Below, one piece after another: positions 16,860 through 26,631 of a stretch of DNA of 61,251 nucleotides (the first letter of the stretch is position 1; each line of letters opens with the position of its first letter). This DNA is from Xylanibacter ruminicola (GTDB lineage: Bacteria > Bacteroidota > Bacteroidia > Bacteroidales > Bacteroidaceae), in contig SUYC01000019.1 in the NCBI GenBank assembly GCA_015060625.1, positions 1 through 61,251 on the forward strand. The letters are read 5' to 3'. The position numbers and the translations under genes are program-made. The notes below the pieces were generated by a model. The model worked only from the letters and a program-made list of their open reading frames with translations, had not been told where the DNA came from and searched no databases.

Positions 16860-17817
16860 GATATTTTTCAATCAGTCGGGGCTTGGCATAATCGTCGAGC
16901 TCCGATTCTTTTATCCAGATGTAATCGTCTGGTAGCTGGGGGCGCTCTGTCACTTCCCATAGATAAAAGTCGGCATAGAGCACCCGATGGGTGAGCACGT
17001 GCTTCACGTGTTGCTTCAGTAGCACGGCGCCTGCTGGTATCTCATTGTTGAGCCAGGGTTCCCACAGACCTTGCCAGATATCACCTGCGCCACGGCGATG
17101 GATGGCGGTGTAACCATTGCAGCGCACATATATATAGGTAAGGTGCCGTTCGGTTACCTTGAGCGTTTTGAGCTTTACTGGGAGCTGGTTTACTTTTCCA
17201 CTGCGGAAAGCCTCGCAGGATTCTATCAGAGGGCAGTACATGCAGTTGGGCGAGGCTGGGGTGCATTGGATGGCACCGAAGTCCATGATGGCTTGATTAT
17301 ATTGCGAGGAGGAAGAAGGGAGGATCTCCTGAGCCATGGTGGCGAAAAGCTTCTTGCCTTCGGTGGTGTTGATGGGGATATCGATTCCGAAATGTCGGGC
17401 GAGGACACGATATACGTTGCCGTCGACCACAGCGGCAGGGATACCAAAGGCAAAACTGGCGATGGCTGCAGCGGTGTAATCGCCAACTCCTTTCAGCTTC
17501 TTGATATCCTCGAGCGTATCAGGAAAATGCCCCAAACTAACTATCTGCTTGGCAGCAAAGTGCAGGTTGCGGGCACGACTATAGTAGCCCAGTCCCTGCC
17601 ACTCGCGTAGCACCTCGTCTTCGGTAGCTGCAGCAAGCGCCTCTACAGTGGGCCAACGGTGCATGAAGCGGGTCCAGTAGTCCCAGCCCTGCTTTACCTG
17701 TGTTTGCTGTAGAATGATTTCGGAGAGCCATATGGCGTATGGATCGTGAGTCTGCCGCCAGGGCAAATCACGACCATACTCCTTATACCACTTCAATATG
17801 ACGCTTGCAAACTCCAT
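16843..17817 (-). CDS. mutY: A/G-specific adenine glycosylase MutY
   Basis: MutY removes adenine mispaired with 8-oxoguanine. The 324-residue protein has the catalytic Glu in WLSEIILQQTQ (E33), the helix-hairpin-helix LKGVGDYTAAAIASFAFG, the catalytic Asp in VVDGNVYRV (D132), and the four iron-sulfur cysteines with spacing C-x6-C-x2-C-x5-C (C185, C192, C195, C201). The C-terminal part is the NUDIX-like domain that recognises 8-oxoG. It shares its first base with the last base of serB, so the two are co-transcribed. Confidence 0.96.
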   Translation of the reverse strand: MEFASVILKWYKEYGRDLPWRQTHDPYAIWLSEIILQQTQVKQGWDYWTRFMHRWPTVEALAAATEDEVLREWQGLGYYSRARNLHFAAKQIVSLGHFPDTLEDIKKLKGVGDYTAAAIASFAFGIPAAVVDGNVYRVLARHFGIDIPINTTEGKKLFATMAQEILPSSSSQYNQAIMDFGAIQCTPASPNCMYCPLIESCEAFRSGKVNQLPVKLKTLKVTERHLTYIYVRCNGYTAIHRRGAGDIWQGLWEPWLNNEIPAGAVLLKQHVKHVLTHRVLYADFYLWEVTERPQLPDDYIWIKESELDDYAKPRLIEKYLIPLL

Positions 17818-19046
17818 TACATCATACCTTGATCGCCCAGATAACTGTCTTTGAATCCTAAGAAGTAGAGAACGCCATCCAGTCCGATGGTGTTAATGCT
17901 CTGTTCGGCATTGGCTACCACACGGGGCTTGGCATGGAAGGCAATACCCAAACCGGCCTCGCTAATCATGGGCAGGTCGTTGGCACCATCGCCCACAGCA
18001 ATGGTCTGAGCCAGGTTCACCTTCTCAACCTGAGCTATCAGCTTCAGCAGTTCGGCCTTGCGATGCCCATCAACGATTTCGCCCACATAACGACCGGTAA
18101 GCTTCCCGTCGGGGCCAATCTCCAACTCGTTGGCATAGACATAGTCGATGCCATAACGGCGCTGCAAGTACTCACCGAAATAGGTGAATCCACCACTCAG
18201 GATGGCAATCTTGTAACCATAACGCTTCAGGGTGGTCATCAGACGATCAACACCCTCGGTGATAGGCAGTTTTTCGGCTATCTCCTGCATCACGCTCACA
18301 TCGAGTCCCTTGAGCAGACTGACGCGGCGGGTAAAGCTCTCCTTAAAGTCGATCTCACCACGCATGGCACTCTCGGTGATGGCACGTACCTGGGCACCAA
18401 CACCGTTGCGCTCAGCCAGTTCGTCGATACACTCGGTTTGAATCAGTGTTGAGTCCATATCGAAACAGATCAGTCGGCGCATGCGGCGGAACATGTCGTC
18501 GAGCTGGAACGAGAAGTCGATCTCCATCTCGCTCGACAGTTTCATCAACTTCGACTGCATCTCCTGACGGTCGGCAGGTTCGCCACGCAGCGAGAACTCG
18601 ATACAGGCACGGGTGTGCTTGGCGGGATTCTTGATGCTCTTACGTCCGGTGAGACGGATGATGGAGTCGATATTCAGTCCCTGTTCGGCAATCACCGCAG
18701 TGGCAGCCTCAATCTGGCGAGCCTCTAACTGGCGTCCCATCACGGTAAGGATGTAACGGTTCTTACCCTGATGACCTACCCAGTCTTCGTACTCGTCGTC
18801 GCCAATGGGCGAGAAACCTATCTGCACCCCCAGCTCGGTGGCCTTAAACAGCAACTCTTTCATCACCTGACCAGAGTTGATCTCGTCCATACGGATGAGG
18901 ATACCCAACGACAGGGTAGAGTGAATATCGGCCTGGCCGATGTCGAGAATCTGTGCATCGTATTTTGCGAGGATGCCCATGACTGAGGCGGTAAGGCCTG
19001 GGCGATCCTGACCTGTAATTCTAACTAATATCTGTTCCTTCTTCAT
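17817..19046 (-). CDS. serB: phosphoserine phosphatase SerB
   Basis: SerB carries out the last step of serine synthesis, phosphoserine to serine. The 409-residue protein has one clear N-terminal ACT domain (ILVRITGQDRPGLTASVMGIL) and a second ACT-like part (about 97-155), then a HAD phosphatase domain with FDMDST (nucleophile D196, D198), AILSGGF and the metal-binding GDGANDLPM. The two regulatory domains suggest feedback by serine, as known for long SerB proteins. It precedes mutY with a one-base overlap. The space upstream is filled by ATTCTTCA repeats. Confidence 0.95.
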   Translation of the reverse strand: MKKEQILVRITGQDRPGLTASVMGILAKYDAQILDIGQADIHSTLSLGILIRMDEINSGQVMKELLFKATELGVQIGFSPIGDDEYEDWVGHQGKNRYILTVMGRQLEARQIEAATAVIAEQGLNIDSIIRLTGRKSIKNPAKHTRACIEFSLRGEPADRQEMQSKLMKLSSEMEIDFSFQLDDMFRRMRRLICFDMDSTLIQTECIDELAERNGVGAQVRAITESAMRGEIDFKESFTRRVSLLKGLDVSVMQEIAEKLPITEGVDRLMTTLKRYGYKIAILSGGFTYFGEYLQRRYGIDYVYANELEIGPDGKLTGRYVGEIVDGHRKAELLKLIAQVEKVNLAQTIAVGDGANDLPMISEAGLGIAFHAKPRVVANAEQSINTIGLDGVLYFLGFKDSYLGDQGMM

Positions 19047-19058
19047 GATAAATTATAT

Positions 19059-19103
19059 ATTCTTCAATTCTTCAATTCTTCAATTCTTCAACTTTTCAAT
19101 TCT
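19059..19103. repeat. tandem ATTCTTCA octamer repeat
   Basis: Five head-to-tail 8-bp units, four exact (ATTCTTCA) and one altered (ACTTTTCA), fill the gap between dacB and serB. If the serB promoter lies here, copy number would change its spacing. No TAnnTTTG box was found in the gap. Confidence 0.85.
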
Positions 19104-19108
19104 AAAAG

Positions 19109-20338
19109 TTACATGCACAGTGCCGTGCAAACTTTATCCTGAAAGTTTCGACCTTGGTCGTTCTTCATAACACCTTGGTTAATCATCGCAAATGCCAGCA
19201 CGTGGTTGTTAACGGCTACGGCATAGCCTGCCAGTGATGATATACCGGTAAGGGTACCTGTTTTGGCACGTACGCTGATTTGGGCAGGGCTGTCTTTCAT
19301 GCGTTTTTTCAGTGTGCCATCCTCGCCTGCCACGGGGAGCGACACATACAGTTCGCGATAGATGCTTGGTTTGTGATAGGCATACACCAGCAGTTTGGTA
19401 AGCAACTCGGCGGTTACGTAGTTGTAAAGCGAGAGTCCGCTACCATCGGCTATCTTATAATGCGAGCCGGTGATGCCTGCCTTGTGCAGGGTGCGCTTGA
19501 TGGCGTTGCGGGTGTGCGATGCCTTGGCTGGATGGGCACCTGTGGCGGCACCTATCTGATAAAACATCGATTCGGCATAGAGGTTATTACTATCCTTCAT
19601 CATGGGTATGAGCACATCCTGTATGGCATGGCTGCGCTGGCAGAGCAGGGTGGCATCCTTGGGCAGGGCAGTAAACTCTATAGGACCTTCGGTGGCGATA
19701 CTGTCCTTACCAAGCTGTTGAATCAGATGGTTGATGAAATCATCCTTCCCATTGATAAGCAACGGGGTGAGCGATGGGTTATCATCGTCCCAGCACCAGC
19801 CTTCGCCAAGCAGCTCGGGCTCCTTAAAATTGGTAACAGCCACAATTCGGCCTTTCAATGTGTGGATGCCTAATGCCTTCACACTGGCCGAGAAATATGC
19901 CATGTCGGTTTGGTCGAACAGCGGGTCCATACCGCCAACACAATACAGGTCGCCAACCAGTACGCTGTCCTCCACCTCGCCAGTGTAGTAAAGTGAGGTG
20001 CTGAACTTGTAGTTGGCACCCAGCTGGTCGAGTGCGGTAACGGCTGTGAGCAGCTTCATGGTAGAGGCTGGGCGCAGTATTTGTTTGGCACCATAGGTGT
20101 AGAGCGTTGAGTCGGCAGTGATGTCGTACACCATCAGCCCCAGTTGGGTATAGTCGAACATGCTGTCGCTGGTAAGTGTGTCTAAACGGGCCTGTAGGTT
20201 TTGCGGCCATGGCAGTTCCACGATGGTATCTACGGCACATGTATCTACAACGAGTGTGTCAACCGTTTGCGCCTGCAAACTGCCTATCGTGCCTGTTAAT
20301 ATAAAAGAGAGTAACCAATTCCTTAAATTCTTCTTCAT
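19109..20338 (-). CDS. dacB: D-alanyl-D-alanine carboxypeptidase/endopeptidase (PBP4, peptidase S13)
   Basis: This is a periplasmic penicillin-binding protein that trims peptidoglycan cross-links or pentapeptides. The 409-residue protein has a signal peptide (WLLSFILTGTIGSLQAQ), the SxxK active site ASTMKLL (S92, K95), an SNN motif in DSNNLYAES, and the KTG triad in RAKTGTLTG. It is somewhat shorter than many PBP4 proteins, but all three catalytic motifs are intact. Confidence 0.93.
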   Translation of the reverse strand: MKKNLRNWLLSFILTGTIGSLQAQTVDTLVVDTCAVDTIVELPWPQNLQARLDTLTSDSMFDYTQLGLMVYDITADSTLYTYGAKQILRPASTMKLLTAVTALDQLGANYKFSTSLYYTGEVEDSVLVGDLYCVGGMDPLFDQTDMAYFSASVKALGIHTLKGRIVAVTNFKEPELLGEGWCWDDDNPSLTPLLINGKDDFINHLIQQLGKDSIATEGPIEFTALPKDATLLCQRSHAIQDVLIPMMKDSNNLYAESMFYQIGAATGAHPAKASHTRNAIKRTLHKAGITGSHYKIADGSGLSLYNYVTAELLTKLLVYAYHKPSIYRELYVSLPVAGEDGTLKKRMKDSPAQISVRAKTGTLTGISSLAGYAVAVNNHVLAFAMINQGVMKNDQGRNFQDKVCTALCM

Positions 20339-20355
20339 TTTAATTTTTTACCTAA

Positions 20356-21570
20356 TCAATTGCGTTGGTATGTTGATACCAATTTGCGTATCGCTTTATC
20401 CAGCGATTCTGATGGTTCAATAATATTGTAATGCTCCCAATATTCTGGGTCCATAAAGTATTCTACTTTGTCGTAGTACGAGTCGCGCGAGTCGAATGAG
20501 TTCCGACTGACGATGGGCTCTACACCTTCCGACTGACTATCGGTGACAGCCATCTCGCACGTGGCAGTGAACGAGGTGCTGAACAGGCGCTTCTTCCAGT
20601 CGCAGTTGAACTTGAAGGTGTTGCGTAGATAGCTGATGCGGGTGACCCCGTCGGTATAGCGATAATCGACGACACACGACAGCTCGCGTGGTTTGAACTT
20701 TACACCAAACGGCTTGCGCACCAACATGGTGCGGGTGGCTTTTTCCTTGTCGCTCATGTCGAGACTGAGCTCGATGCGGGTGAAGGCCAGGCGCTCGTTG
20801 TCGATATACAGTTTGCCGTGATACAGCGCGTACTCCTTGGGGAAGAGCGGCTCCATCAGTACCACCATCTGCAGCCGGTCGTTAATATATTCGGGGTTGC
20901 CCCAGCTATAACTGTAGGCATCCATCTCCTCCTGGTTCAGCAGTATCTCGGTGTTCTTAACCACATCAAGTTGTACAGGCAGTACTGGTCCGCCCATCAC
21001 CTTTAATCCCAGGGTGTCGCCTTGTTTCTGACTGAGCAACCGGCGACCTTTGATGATAGCCACTCTGTCGCGACCAATGCCACGTGTATAGCTGGTCTTG
21101 TACATGTTCTCTACACCCTCGGCTACGTAGATAAAGTGCTTGCGCTTCATGGCTGTTTCTCGATAGAACGCCTTGAGCAGTTCGGGTTGGCGACTGTAGT
21201 TCTCAGGAATCTTCTTGATGGCCGTTTCAACCATTTCGCGTGGATTCCCCGTATGTATCACCACCTCGCGCAGTTGGATGGTGGTGGGCTGGAGTCTGAT
21301 CTTCAGATTCTCGGTCCTGCCTGCGTGCAACGCCACCTTTCTGGTTTTGTAACCTAAGTGCGACACCATGATGTTTTCGGGCATATTGCCCAGTTTTAGA
21401 AGGAAGGCACCATCCTCGTTTGTGACCACAGAGATGCGGCCTGCTGAAACACTTACCTGAGGCAACGGACGCCCCGACTTCTCGTCAATAACAGTTCCGC
21501 CAACGGTTGTCTGTTGTGCCATGACTACCATTGGAACCATTAGCATGATTATAAGCGCTAGTTGTTTCAT
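20356..21570 (-). CDS. carboxypeptidase-regulatory-like domain protein, secreted
   Basis: The 404-residue protein has a signal peptide (LALIIMLMVPMVVMAQQ) and then a beta-sandwich CarboxypepD_reg-like domain (TTVGGTVIDEKSGRPLPQVSVSAG to about residue 95). The rest (from REVVIHTGNPREMVETAI) is a conserved Bacteroidetes region ending in a YWEHYNIIEPSESL segment. It probably works at the periplasm or outer membrane. The true role is unknown. A TATCTTTG -7 box lies 32 bases upstream. Confidence 0.82.
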   Translation of the reverse strand: MKQLALIIMLMVPMVVMAQQTTVGGTVIDEKSGRPLPQVSVSAGRISVVTNEDGAFLLKLGNMPENIMVSHLGYKTRKVALHAGRTENLKIRLQPTTIQLREVVIHTGNPREMVETAIKKIPENYSRQPELLKAFYRETAMKRKHFIYVAEGVENMYKTSYTRGIGRDRVAIIKGRRLLSQKQGDTLGLKVMGGPVLPVQLDVVKNTEILLNQEEMDAYSYSWGNPEYINDRLQMVVLMEPLFPKEYALYHGKLYIDNERLAFTRIELSLDMSDKEKATRTMLVRKPFGVKFKPRELSCVVDYRYTDGVTRISYLRNTFKFNCDWKKRLFSTSFTATCEMAVTDSQSEGVEPIVSRNSFDSRDSYYDKVEYFMDPEYWEHYNIIEPSESLDKAIRKLVSTYQRN

Positions 21571-21601
21571 TGTTGTAATGAGTTTGGTGTCCTATTTGGT
21601 G

Positions 21602-21609
21602 CAAAGATA
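21602..21609 (-). promoter_or_regulatory. promoter -7 box of the gene at 20356-21570
   Basis: TATCTTTG on the minus strand, 32 bases before the start codon at 21570. Confidence 0.6.
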
Positions 21610-21651
21610 CAAAAAAAACGCTAAGATGCAAAGATTATTGGAAAAAATAAG

Positions 21652-21659
21652 TAATTTTG
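21652..21659 (+). promoter_or_regulatory. promoter -7 box of nadB-dnaG-cls
   Basis: TAATTTTG matches TAnnTTTG and lies 32 bases before the nadB start. No clear -33 element is visible at the expected distance. Confidence 0.55.
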
Positions 21660-21690
21660 CAGCAGATTAGTGATAAAATAACATCAGCGT

Positions 21691-23277
21691 ATGGTTTACA
21701 AATATGATTTCCTGGTGATAGGAGCTGGCGTGGCCGGTATGAGCTACGCATTGAAGGTGGCTCGCGCCAACAAAGGTAAGGTGTGTATGATATGCAAAAC
21801 CTCGCTCGACGAGGCCAACACATCGTTTGCACAGGGTGGCGTGGCATCAGTCACCAATCTCGAACTGGATAACTTCGAGAAACACATTGAAGACACGATG
21901 ATTGCGGGCGACTATATCAGCGACCCCAAGGCTGTAGAACAAGTGGTAAGAATGGCGCCAGAACAGATTAAGGAACTGGTTAACTGGGGCGTGAATTTTG
22001 ATAAGAACCACGATGGCAATTTTGACTTGCATCGCGAAGGCGGACACTCTGAGTTCCGTATCCTGCATCACAAAGATGATACGGGTGCCGAGATACAGCG
22101 CGGACTGATGGAGGCTGTGCGCAACAATCCGAATATCGATATTAAGGAGAACCACTTTGCGGTGGAGATTATTACCCAGCACCACTTAGGTGCCAGGATT
22201 ACACGCCGTTCGCCATACATCAACTGCTATGGTGCCTACGTGCTGAACCCTGATACCCAGAAGGTGGATACCTATCTGGCTAAGATGACTGTGATGTGCA
22301 CGGGTGGTTGTGGTGCTGTGTATCTGACCACATCGAACCCGGTGATTGCAACTGGCGACGGTATCGCTATGGTGTATCGTGCCAAGGGTACAGTGGCCGA
22401 TATGGAGTTTGTGCAGTTCCACCCCACGGTGCTGCATAATCCCAACGAAACGCATCCTGCCTTCCTGATTACCGAGGCTATGCGTGGCTATGGTGGCATA
22501 TTGAAACTGCCCAATGGCGAGACCTTCATGGAGAAGTACGATGAGCGACTCTCGCTGGCACCACGTGATATCGTGGCACGTGCTATCGATAAGGAGATGA
22601 AGATTCACGGTCTGGACCACGTTTGTCTGGATGTTACCCATAAGGACCCAGCCGAAACGCGCAAGCACTTCCCCAATATCTATCAGAAATGCCTGTCGAT
22701 GGGTATCGATATCACCACCGATTATATCCCCGTTCGTCCAGCTGCCCACTACATGTGCGGTGGTATCAAGGTGGATCTGAACGGACAAACCAGTATTGAG
22801 CAGCTTTATGCCCTTGGCGAGTGCTCGTGCACCGGTTTGCATGGTGGTAACCGACTGGCCAGTAACTCGCTGATTGAGGCTGTGGTTTATGCTGAGACAG
22901 CCGCTAAGCACTCGTTGGAGCATGTGGATTTCTACGACTTTAACGAGAAGGTGCCTGAGTGGAACGACGAAGGAACGCTGACCAACGAGGAGAAGGTGCT
23001 CATTACCCAGAGTGTGAAGGAGGTTAACCTGATTATGTCGAACTACGTAGGTATTGTGCGTAGCGATCTGCGACTGCATCGTGCGTGGGACCGTCTGGAT
23101 ATGCTTTACGAGGAGACCGAGCGCCTGTTTAAGCGTGTAAAAGCTTCGAAGGATATCTGCGAACTGCGCAATATGATCAACGTGGGTTATCTGATTACCC
23201 GTTGGGCTTTGGAGCGTAAGGAGTGTCGAGGACTGCATTACACTACCGATTATCCTGTTCACGCTTACGATAAGTAG
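21691..23277 (+). CDS. nadB: L-aspartate oxidase NadB
   Basis: NadB oxidises L-aspartate to iminoaspartate, the first step of NAD synthesis. The 528-residue flavoprotein has the FAD-binding DFLVIGAGVAGMSYALKVA at the N-terminus, TSFAQGGVASV, the catalytic-region HREGGHSEFRILH, and GECSCTGLHGGNRLASNSLIE near residue 385. No nadA or nadC is next to it. Instead dnaG follows after 7 bases, and cls overlaps dnaG. Confidence 0.95.
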   Translation: MVYKYDFLVIGAGVAGMSYALKVARANKGKVCMICKTSLDEANTSFAQGGVASVTNLELDNFEKHIEDTMIAGDYISDPKAVEQVVRMAPEQIKELVNWGVNFDKNHDGNFDLHREGGHSEFRILHHKDDTGAEIQRGLMEAVRNNPNIDIKENHFAVEIITQHHLGARITRRSPYINCYGAYVLNPDTQKVDTYLAKMTVMCTGGCGAVYLTTSNPVIATGDGIAMVYRAKGTVADMEFVQFHPTVLHNPNETHPAFLITEAMRGYGGILKLPNGETFMEKYDERLSLAPRDIVARAIDKEMKIHGLDHVCLDVTHKDPAETRKHFPNIYQKCLSMGIDITTDYIPVRPAAHYMCGGIKVDLNGQTSIEQLYALGECSCTGLHGGNRLASNSLIEAVVYAETAAKHSLEHVDFYDFNEKVPEWNDEGTLTNEEKVLITQSVKEVNLIMSNYVGIVRSDLRLHRAWDRLDMLYEETERLFKRVKASKDICELRNMINVGYLITRWALERKECRGLHYTTDYPVHAYDK

Positions 23278-23284
23278 GAGGGAG

Positions 23285-25216
23285 ATGATAGACAGACAAA
23301 CCATTGAGAAAATTCTCGATGCCACGAATATTGTTGATGTGGTGGGCGAGTTTGTAACGCTGCGAAAATCGGGCGTTAACTACAAAGGACTGTGCCCGTT
23401 CCACGACGATAAGACACCTTCGTTCATGGTGTCGCCAACCAAGCAGATATGCAAATGTTTCTCGTGTGGTGAAGGTGGAACAGCCATCAACTTCCTGATG
23501 AAGCATGAGCAGATAACCTATCCCGAGGCGCTGCGCTGGCTGGCCAAGAAATACAATATCGAAATTCAGGAAAAGGAACTGACCGACGAGGAGAAACGTG
23601 AACAGAGCGACCGCGAGTCGATGTTCATTGTCAACGAGTGGGCCATGAACTATTTTAAGGATATACTGAACAACGACCCCGACGGTGTGGCTGTGGGCCG
23701 TCAGTATTTCCGCAGTCGTGGTATCCGCGATGATATCGTCGAGAAGTTCAACCTGGGATTTGCCTTGAACAAACGCGATGCTTTGGCACTTGCCGCCAAA
23801 AAAGCAGGCTATCAGGAGGAGTTCCTGATTAAGACGGGCTTGTGCATCAAAGGCGAAAAGGGTGTTTACGATCGTTATGCCGGGCGTGTTATCTTCCCCT
23901 GGTTTAACGTGAGTGGAAAAGTGGTGGCTTTTGGCGGACGACTGTTGGATGCCCGTACCAAGGGTGTGCAACAGAAGTACGTGAACTCGCCCGACTCGGA
24001 GATTTATCACAAGGAGCGCGAGCTGTATGGCTTGTATCAAGGTAAGAAAGCCATTGCCAAGGAAGACTGTGTGTATATGGTGGAGGGCTATACCGACGTG
24101 ATTGCCATGCACCAGTGCGGACTGGAGAATGTGGTGGCCAACTCAGGTACAGCGCTCTCCAAGCATCAAATCAAACTCCTGCGACGATTCACGCCTAACA
24201 TCATCCTCTTGTACGATGGCGATGAGGCTGGTATCCATGCCGCCATGCGAGGAACAGATATGCTGTTGGCCGAGGGCATGAAGGTGAAGGTGCTGTTATT
24301 GCCTGATGGCGACGACCCTGACTCCTTTGCACGAAAGCATTCTGCTACTGAGTTCAAGGCTTATATCGAGGAACATGCTGAGGACTTTATCTCGTTCAAA
24401 ACCAAACTGACGGTGGAGAACGTGAACGACCCCGTGAAGCGCTCTGAGGCTATTGGCGGTATCGTGAAGAGTATCTCGGTGGTGGATGATAACCTGTTGC
24501 GTGATGAGTATCTCACTCAGCTGTCGCATCGACTCGGCATCAAGGCTGAGACTTTGTATGACTCGATGAACATCATGATCAATCGGGATCGTGAGGAGAA
24601 AGAGAAAGAGCACAGCCGTGAACAAGTTCAGAACGCTATCCAGCAGGAGCGTGAAGCCCAAGGCAAACCCATGGCAATCGGGTTGCATACTATCGATGAC
24701 CAGATTAGGCAGGTGGAGGACCTGCTGTTAAAAACCATCGTTCGTGATGGCGAGAAGATTATCTACGAGAACCTGGAAACCGAGGATGGGCAGACCATCA
24801 ACCTGTCGGTGGCGCAGTTCATTGCCTATGATATGGGCGAGGATGACTTGAGTTTCAGTCGTCCTGTTTACAACAAGATACTGCAAGAGGTGGTGGCGCA
24901 TTGCGGCGAGGAGGGCTTCAAGGCCGAGGAATACCTGACGCGCCATACCGATTTCGAGATCAGTTCGATAGCGGCCAATATGGCTGTCGATCCCTATCAG
25001 CTTGGTAAGGGATTCCAGATGAAAGAACGTGAGGGCGGACTCCGACAGCATGTGGAACACGTGGTGCTTGATTACCGCTATTACTGCTTAGGTGTCAAGG
25101 TGAAGGAGTTGCTCGCCTCTATCAAGAAAGGCGAAGGCGATGTGATGGCTTCGTTGGCTGAATACCAACGTATAGACCAGATCTACAAAGAGTTGGCAAA
25201 GAAACTAGGACGATGA
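23285..25216 (+). CDS. dnaG: DNA primase DnaG
   Basis: DnaG makes the RNA primers for DNA replication. The 643-residue protein starts with the CHC2 zinc finger (C-x2-H ... C-x2-C in CPFHDDKTPS and ICKCFSCGEGG, about 38-67), followed by the catalytic core with a TOPRIM fold (VYMVEGYTDVIAMHQCG and LLYDGDEAGIHA) and a C-terminal helicase-binding region. It begins 7 bases after nadB and overlaps cls by 4 bases (ATGA). It is not in the rpsU-dnaG-rpoD arrangement known from proteobacteria. Confidence 0.96.
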   Translation: MIDRQTIEKILDATNIVDVVGEFVTLRKSGVNYKGLCPFHDDKTPSFMVSPTKQICKCFSCGEGGTAINFLMKHEQITYPEALRWLAKKYNIEIQEKELTDEEKREQSDRESMFIVNEWAMNYFKDILNNDPDGVAVGRQYFRSRGIRDDIVEKFNLGFALNKRDALALAAKKAGYQEEFLIKTGLCIKGEKGVYDRYAGRVIFPWFNVSGKVVAFGGRLLDARTKGVQQKYVNSPDSEIYHKERELYGLYQGKKAIAKEDCVYMVEGYTDVIAMHQCGLENVVANSGTALSKHQIKLLRRFTPNIILLYDGDEAGIHAAMRGTDMLLAEGMKVKVLLLPDGDDPDSFARKHSATEFKAYIEEHAEDFISFKTKLTVENVNDPVKRSEAIGGIVKSISVVDDNLLRDEYLTQLSHRLGIKAETLYDSMNIMINRDREEKEKEHSREQVQNAIQQEREAQGKPMAIGLHTIDDQIRQVEDLLLKTIVRDGEKIIYENLETEDGQTINLSVAQFIAYDMGEDDLSFSRPVYNKILQEVVAHCGEEGFKAEEYLTRHTDFEISSIAANMAVDPYQLGKGFQMKEREGGLRQHVEHVVLDYRYYCLGVKVKELLASIKKGEGDVMASLAEYQRIDQIYKELAKKLGR

Positions 25217-26631
25217 GTTGGCTGAATATCATATTCATAGTGTACCAGATCATTGCTATCATGGCGGTGGTACACGTGATTATGGACAACCGTCAACCTG
25301 CTAAGACGATGGCTTGGGCGCTGGTGATTTATTTCGTGCCAGTGGTGGGCATCGTCTTTTATTTGTTTTTCGGCATCAATCATCGTAAGGAGCGCTACGT
25401 GAGCGAACGCACGATGAACCAATTGACCAAACGCTCGATGCTGGAGTTTGCCGAGCAGCAGAATCTGCGACTGCCCGAGCGCCACAAACCATTGATTGAT
25501 TTGTTTGTAAACCAGAATCTGTCGCTGCCCTTTAAGGATAACCTGGTGGATATCTGTACCGATGGCTATCAGTTTATAGCCGAGCTGATGGAGGATATCG
25601 GCAAGGCCAAGAACCACATCCATCTGGATATGTATATTTTTGCCGACGATGCCCTGGGTATGCTGATTGCAGATGCTTTGATAGACAAGGCCCACGAGGG
25701 TGTTGAGGTGAAGGTGATTTACGATGATGTGGGGTGTTGGAATGTGCATCACCGCTTTTTTGAGCGCATGCGTGAGGCTGGCATCGAGGTGCGCTCGTTC
25801 ATGCCTGTGCGATTCCCGTCGTTTACCAGTAAGGTGAACTACCGCAACCACCGTAAGATAGTGGTGATAGATGGTTTGGTGGGTTATATCGGCGGTATGA
25901 ATATTGCTCAGCGCTATGTGAAGGGTTCGGGCAATCAGCCTTGGCGCGATACCATGCTGAGGATCTCGGGTGGTGGCGTGCATGCTTTACAACGAGCATT
26001 CCTGGTAGATTGGTATTTTGTGGATCGAACCTTGCTGTCGGATAAAAAGTACTATCCGCGATGCGAGGATATCAGCAACAACTGTTTGGCGCAAGTGGTT
26101 ACCAGCGGTCCGACCACGCCTTATCCCGAAATCATGCAAGGCTATGTGCGTATTATCTTAGGTGCTAAGCGCTATCTGTATCTCGAAACACCTTACTTTC
26201 TGCCTAACGACTCGGTGCTGTTTGCCCTGAAGACGGCTGCTTTGGGTGGGGTGGATGTGCGTGTGATCTGTCCGCGCCGTAGCGATGCCAAGTTTGTGGA
26301 GTGGGCTAGTAGAAGTTATCTGCGCGAGGTGCTCGAGGCTGGCGTGCAGGTGGCTTTGTACGAAGCCGGATTCCTGCACTCTAAAATGTTGGTGTGCGAT
26401 GATGCCATCACCACCTGTGGCTCGACCAATTTCGACTTCCGTAGTTTCGAAAATAACTTCGAGGCCAACATCTTCTTTTTCGACGAAGGTGTGACCATGC
26501 GAATGAAAACCGTATTCTTACGAGACCTTGAGCAGAGTGTGCTGCTGAAGGACTTGAAGAAACGCATGCGTAACAATTTCCTGATACGCCTGTGGGAGAG
26601 TGTTACAAGGATGCTGTCGCCTCTTTTCTGA
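25213..26631 (+). CDS. cls: cardiolipin synthase
   Basis: Cardiolipin synthase joins two phosphatidylglycerol molecules at the inner membrane. The 472-residue protein has two N-terminal membrane segments (about 1-55) and two phospholipase-D HKD motifs: NHRKIVVIDG near residue 217 and LHSKMLVCDD near residue 392, each followed by a GG/GSTN segment. It is coupled to dnaG by a 4-base overlap, and its last 29 bases overlap rsmD on the other strand. Confidence 0.94.
   Translation: MSWLNIIFIVYQIIAIMAVVHVIMDNRQPAKTMAWALVIYFVPVVGIVFYLFFGINHRKERYVSERTMNQLTKRSMLEFAEQQNLRLPERHKPLIDLFVNQNLSLPFKDNLVDICTDGYQFIAELMEDIGKAKNHIHLDMYIFADDALGMLIADALIDKAHEGVEVKVIYDDVGCWNVHHRFFERMREAGIEVRSFMPVRFPSFTSKVNYRNHRKIVVIDGLVGYIGGMNIAQRYVKGSGNQPWRDTMLRISGGGVHALQRAFLVDWYFVDRTLLSDKKYYPRCEDISNNCLAQVVTSGPTTPYPEIMQGYVRIILGAKRYLYLETPYFLPNDSVLFALKTAALGGVDVRVICPRRSDAKFVEWASRSYLREVLEAGVQVALYEAGFLHSKMLVCDDAITTCGSTNFDFRSFENNFEANIFFFDEGVTMRMKTVFLRDLEQSVLLKDLKKRMRNNFLIRLWESVTRMLSPLF

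Noticed and set aside
22186..24112. Two long minus-strand open frames opposite nadB and dnaG
   Set aside because: They lie fully inside two certain genes on the other strand and show the same His/Gln-rich composition typical of antisense frames in this genome.
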